From Methylococcaceae bacterium (lineage in GTDB: Bacteria; Pseudomonadota; Gammaproteobacteria; Methylococcales; Methylomonadaceae), in NCBI GenBank assembly GCA_013140465.1, contig JABFST010000203.1, positions 1 through 5,948 on the forward strand: 5,948 nucleotides of DNA. Direction: 5' to 3'. Below are positions 3,382-5,948 of this stretch, one piece after another. The position numbers and the translations under genes were made by a program. Position 1 is the stretch's first letter, and every line of letters starts with the position of its first letter. Under the pieces are notes generated by a model. That model did no database searches. It was not told the origin of the DNA and worked only from the letters and a program-made list of their open reading frames with translations.

Positions 3382-5948
3382 TTAACCCCCCGCAAATTGC
3401 CCAATCTCTGCACCTAACAACATGCCCTGCTGGCAACAGTATGTTAGGCTTATGGCTTTGCCGTTAGCGTCTACCGCCTGGCCTTGCCATTGGGTATCAG
3501 ACACGGGCAGCATCGGCAAAATAAAGCTATAGTCGTTAAAGCCTTGTTCTTGGTCACGCAGTTGCTTAAGGGCTGCCGCCAAGTCTTTGGACAATTCAGC
3601 CAAACCGCTAAGTTGTTGGGCTTTAATATTGACGCTACTTAAATCCCAAGCATATTTTTTTGCCCGCACTAATGGCGATAACTGTCCCTCGTGCCAAACC
3701 GCTAAATACACCGTGACCGAATCTTCTGATAAACGCGTGGGTATGCGCTGGTCTTCATCCCAAGAGTTGTCACTAAGGGTGTAACCGGACTCGGGTTTCA
3801 GGGCATTCATATTCGCCATGCTCGCTTTTGCCCAATGTTCGCCTTCAGCTTCGGCACTGGCTTTTTTAAGGGCTTCAGGAATGTCGCCGTCCTCTGCGCG
3901 ATACACGGTGTCTATGAGTTCCCGCGCATCTTCGGGCATACGCCATGCTTGTTTTTTTGCCAATAACTGGGCGGTGCGCCAGAGTTGCCCGGTGTGCGGA
4001 TACACACCATTGGCTTTGGGGAATACTGCTTTGTACCAATCTTGGGCTGGCTGTTCTTCGAGTACAGGCGCATGGATGACTAGGCTAGGCAATAGGCGTT
4101 GGTCTTGTAGTGCATAAATGTCTGGATTGCCTAAGCTGTCCCGGATATGGCGGTGTAAACGCCCAGCACGTTGAATCAATAAATCTATAGGCGCCAAGTC
4201 GCTAATCATCACGTCAAAATCCAAATCTAAGGATTGCTCCACTACTTGGGTGGCACACAGGACTTTACCGCTACGCATGGCAGCCGTGGATGTTTTGCCA
4301 AACAGGTTTAATACTTGCTCTTCAATGGTTTGCCGATCATGCAAGGCATAGCGGCTATGAAAAAGCAGTGCTTCGCCCGTAAACGCCGCATTATTTTTAA
4401 GTTCGCTGTAGGCAGTACGCGCATCAAAAACGGTGTTGCGTATCCAGCACACACACTGCTTATTGGCTACTGCAAGGTTAATCAATTCGTATACGGCGGC
4501 GCAGTCATGGACAAACGCCACTTTAACCGTGCGCTGCACTTCTGGGCGGGTAGCCAACACCTTTTCTACGGGTTCGGCATCGGTGATATGAGTTAATAAG
4601 GGATAATCGCCGGGGGCATTTTTTTGTAATTTGAACGGCGTAAAGCCGGCCCCTTTTTGGAACGCCGCAACAAAATCTTCGCGCATCGCAAACGGCAGTG
4701 TCGCGGACAATAAAATCGCGCTACCGCCCAACAGGGCATGGAAGTGCAGTAGATTTTGCAACAACCGGTTCATATAGGCATCGTAAGCATGGACTTCATC
4801 GACAACCAGCACTTTATTGGCTAAGCCCAACAGCCTTAAGGACTGATGTTTGGCAGGTAAAACCCCGAGCAAAGCTTGGTCTATGGTACCGATGCCAACA
4901 TCCGCCAGCAACGCTGCCTTACGATGGTCTGCAAACCATCGCACACATTGTATAGAAGCCGTGTTGTCGTCGCGGGTGTAATCACGGTCTTTGGCGGTTT
5001 GCCCCATAATGGATTGCTGAAAGGCTTCTGATAAATGCCTGGCACTGTGCGCCAAAATTAATGAGGGTTTTTCGTGATGGGCGTAGAGCTTTTGATAACA
5101 ATCACCCATGCGCCCATACATGGCATTGGCGGTTGCCATTGTCGGCAAACCGAAAAACAAGCCTTGTGCCAAACCTTGGCTGATTAAGCGATGGGCTAAC
5201 ATCACTGCCGCTTCGGTTTTTCCTGCCCCTGTGACATCTTCCAAGATCAATAACTGAGGGCATTGCGGCAATACCAGACTGTCTGCTGCTAACTGTAATG
5301 GCGTAGGTTTATTAAGATAGGGAAATAGTGCTGGTAAACTTTGTTTACTGGCTACTTTTGCGGGCAAGATGCCCGCTTTTTGTAGGGCAAGCTTTGCACT
5401 AGGAAGTGCGTGCTTATGCCAATAATCGCTTAACGATAGGGATTCATCAGCGCAATATTTAAAACTGTCGGTATCAGAGCCCAACCAATCACATAACACA
5501 CTATACCCAGACAACAACCAACTGGCGGATTGTTGTTGCTGGACAAAATGGTCTTGTTGCAGATAGCTGGCAAGGGCTGCTGGGTCGGGCTTAAAGAGTG
5601 GGGTAAGGTCTTGATAAAATGCGGCGGCACTGTCTATATCAAACGCTTTAAAGTAAGTTTTGGCTAATACCTTAGCGCCATTTTTACTGTTTTTCGGTGG
5701 CATACCATGATGCCCCGTCACTGCTTGTAGCCATATTTTTAGGCTTTTACGATAAAAACGCGATTCAAGAGCAATGTCTTTACGAATGGCTGAATCGTCT
5801 TCCCATAGGATGAACCCTAAGCTGTCATGGCGAATGTCATAACTGGTTTTAGTGATTGCGCCCCACCAGTTTTGCCGTAGTTCTGGCTTTAATTGCTGGA
5901 AGCTCTCGGCAAACTTACCGCAGTCATGCACGGCAAGCAGTACACTTA
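3382..5948 (-). CDS. cas3: Cas3 helicase-nuclease, type I-E, 5' end cut off
   Basis: The frame is open to the right edge: upstream of GTG at 5931 it continues with SVLLA, so that codon is internal (it encodes the Val before HD) and the true start is outside, probably 60-80 codons further. Counting from that codon, HD-nuclease metal ligands are H2-D3 (HDCGKF), H35 (RHDSLGF), H74-H75 (GHHGMPP) and D148 (CDWLGSD); the family's first His lies off the window. Helicase motifs follow: Walker A VTGAGKT (K238), GLPTMATANAMY (261-272), DEVH (378-381), SATLP (409-413), LLFHSRY (522-528), ATQVVEQSLDLDFDV (560-574) and QRAGRLHR (587-594), then a C-terminal domain to 849. All visible catalytic motifs are intact. 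Cas3 is recruited by Cse1 to nick and degrade target DNA from the PAM side. It is separated from cse1 by 1.2 kb, so it may be transcribed apart from Cascade. Confidence 0.97.
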   Translation of the reverse strand, partial: SVLLAVHDCGKFAESFQQLKPELRQNWWGAITKTSYDIRHDSLGFILWEDDSAIRKDIALESRFYRKSLKIWLQAVTGHHGMPPKNSKNGAKVLAKTYFKAFDIDSAAAFYQDLTPLFKPDPAALASYLQQDHFVQQQQSASWLLSGYSVLCDWLGSDTDSFKYCADESLSLSDYWHKHALPSAKLALQKAGILPAKVASKQSLPALFPYLNKPTPLQLAADSLVLPQCPQLLILEDVTGAGKTEAAVMLAHRLISQGLAQGLFFGLPTMATANAMYGRMGDCYQKLYAHHEKPSLILAHSARHLSEAFQQSIMGQTAKDRDYTRDDNTASIQCVRWFADHRKAALLADVGIGTIDQALLGVLPAKHQSLRLLGLANKVLVVDEVHAYDAYMNRLLQNLLHFHALLGGSAILLSATLPFAMREDFVAAFQKGAGFTPFKLQKNAPGDYPLLTHITDAEPVEKVLATRPEVQRTVKVAFVHDCAAVYELINLAVANKQCVCWIRNTVFDARTAYSELKNNAAFTGEALLFHSRYALHDRQTIEEQVLNLFGKTSTAAMRSGKVLCATQVVEQSLDLDFDVMISDLAPIDLLIQRAGRLHRHIRDSLGNPDIYALQDQRLLPSLVIHAPVLEEQPAQDWYKAVFPKANGVYPHTGQLWRTAQLLAKKQAWRMPEDARELIDTVYRAEDGDIPEALKKASAEAEGEHWAKASMANMNALKPESGYTLSDNSWDEDQRIPTRLSEDSVTVYLAVWHEGQLSPLVRAKKYAWDLSSVNIKAQQLSGLAELSKDLAAALKQLRDQEQGFNDYSFILPMLPVSDTQWQGQAVDANGKAISLTYCCQQGMLLGAEIGQFAGG

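Noticed and set aside
5929..5931. GTG at 5931 as the cas3 start
   Set aside because: It is the Val directly before the HD motif; the frame stays open to the window edge (SVLLA) and the HD domain needs an upstream His.

Overview
The window carries one end of a type I-E CRISPR-Cas locus, probably from a gammaproteobacterium of medium GC content. The support for that host is the E. coli-like dinJ-yafQ pair and the I-E gene set. The genus cannot be told from the sequence. No tRNA, rRNA, cas1, cas2, cas5, cas6 or cas7 lies inside the window.

Layout, right to left on the minus strand: cas3 (5948 to 3382, its first residues lie off the right edge), then a 1.2-kb non-standard interval (3381 to 2165), then cse1/cas8e (2164 to 596), then cse2/cas11 (582 to the left edge, 194 codons seen with no stop). 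Cse1 and cse2 are 13 nt apart and each has a good ribosome binding site.

The interval between cas3 and cse1 is the interesting part. From right to left it holds: a plus-strand dinJ-yafQ toxin-antitoxin pair, convergent with cas3; a plus-strand mini-CRISPR made of one intact repeat, one 32-nt spacer and one degenerate repeat with exact I-E spacing (29 + 32); a short AT-rich leader-like stretch; a strong minus-strand promoter (TTGACA, 17 bp, TATGCT); a 58-codon hydrophobic ORF under that promoter; and a pair of C/G-rich inverted-repeat elements before cse1.

The spacer partly matches DNA 94 nt upstream of itself (2633-2664). The seed is complete (positions 1-5, 7-10). The first 19 positions have mismatches only at 6, 11, 12 and 18, and three of these are the every-sixth bases that Cascade flips out. 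The match is preceded by AAG, the canonical I-E PAM. This protospacer sits 10 bp upstream of the minus-strand -35 box. The second repeat has lost its 3' end and become a GC hairpin followed by TTTTT, which looks like an intrinsic terminator for the guide transcript.

My inference is that this is a Cascade-guiding regulatory RNA of the CreA/CreR kind, not an immune array. It would direct Cascade to the promoter that serves the 58-aa ORF and probably cse1-cse2 onward, giving either cas autorepression or a CRISPR-repressed toxin arrangement with the small membrane protein as the repressed gene. The sequence cannot decide between these two. The parts (repeats, spacing, PAM, seed, promoter) are seen directly; the regulation is inferred.
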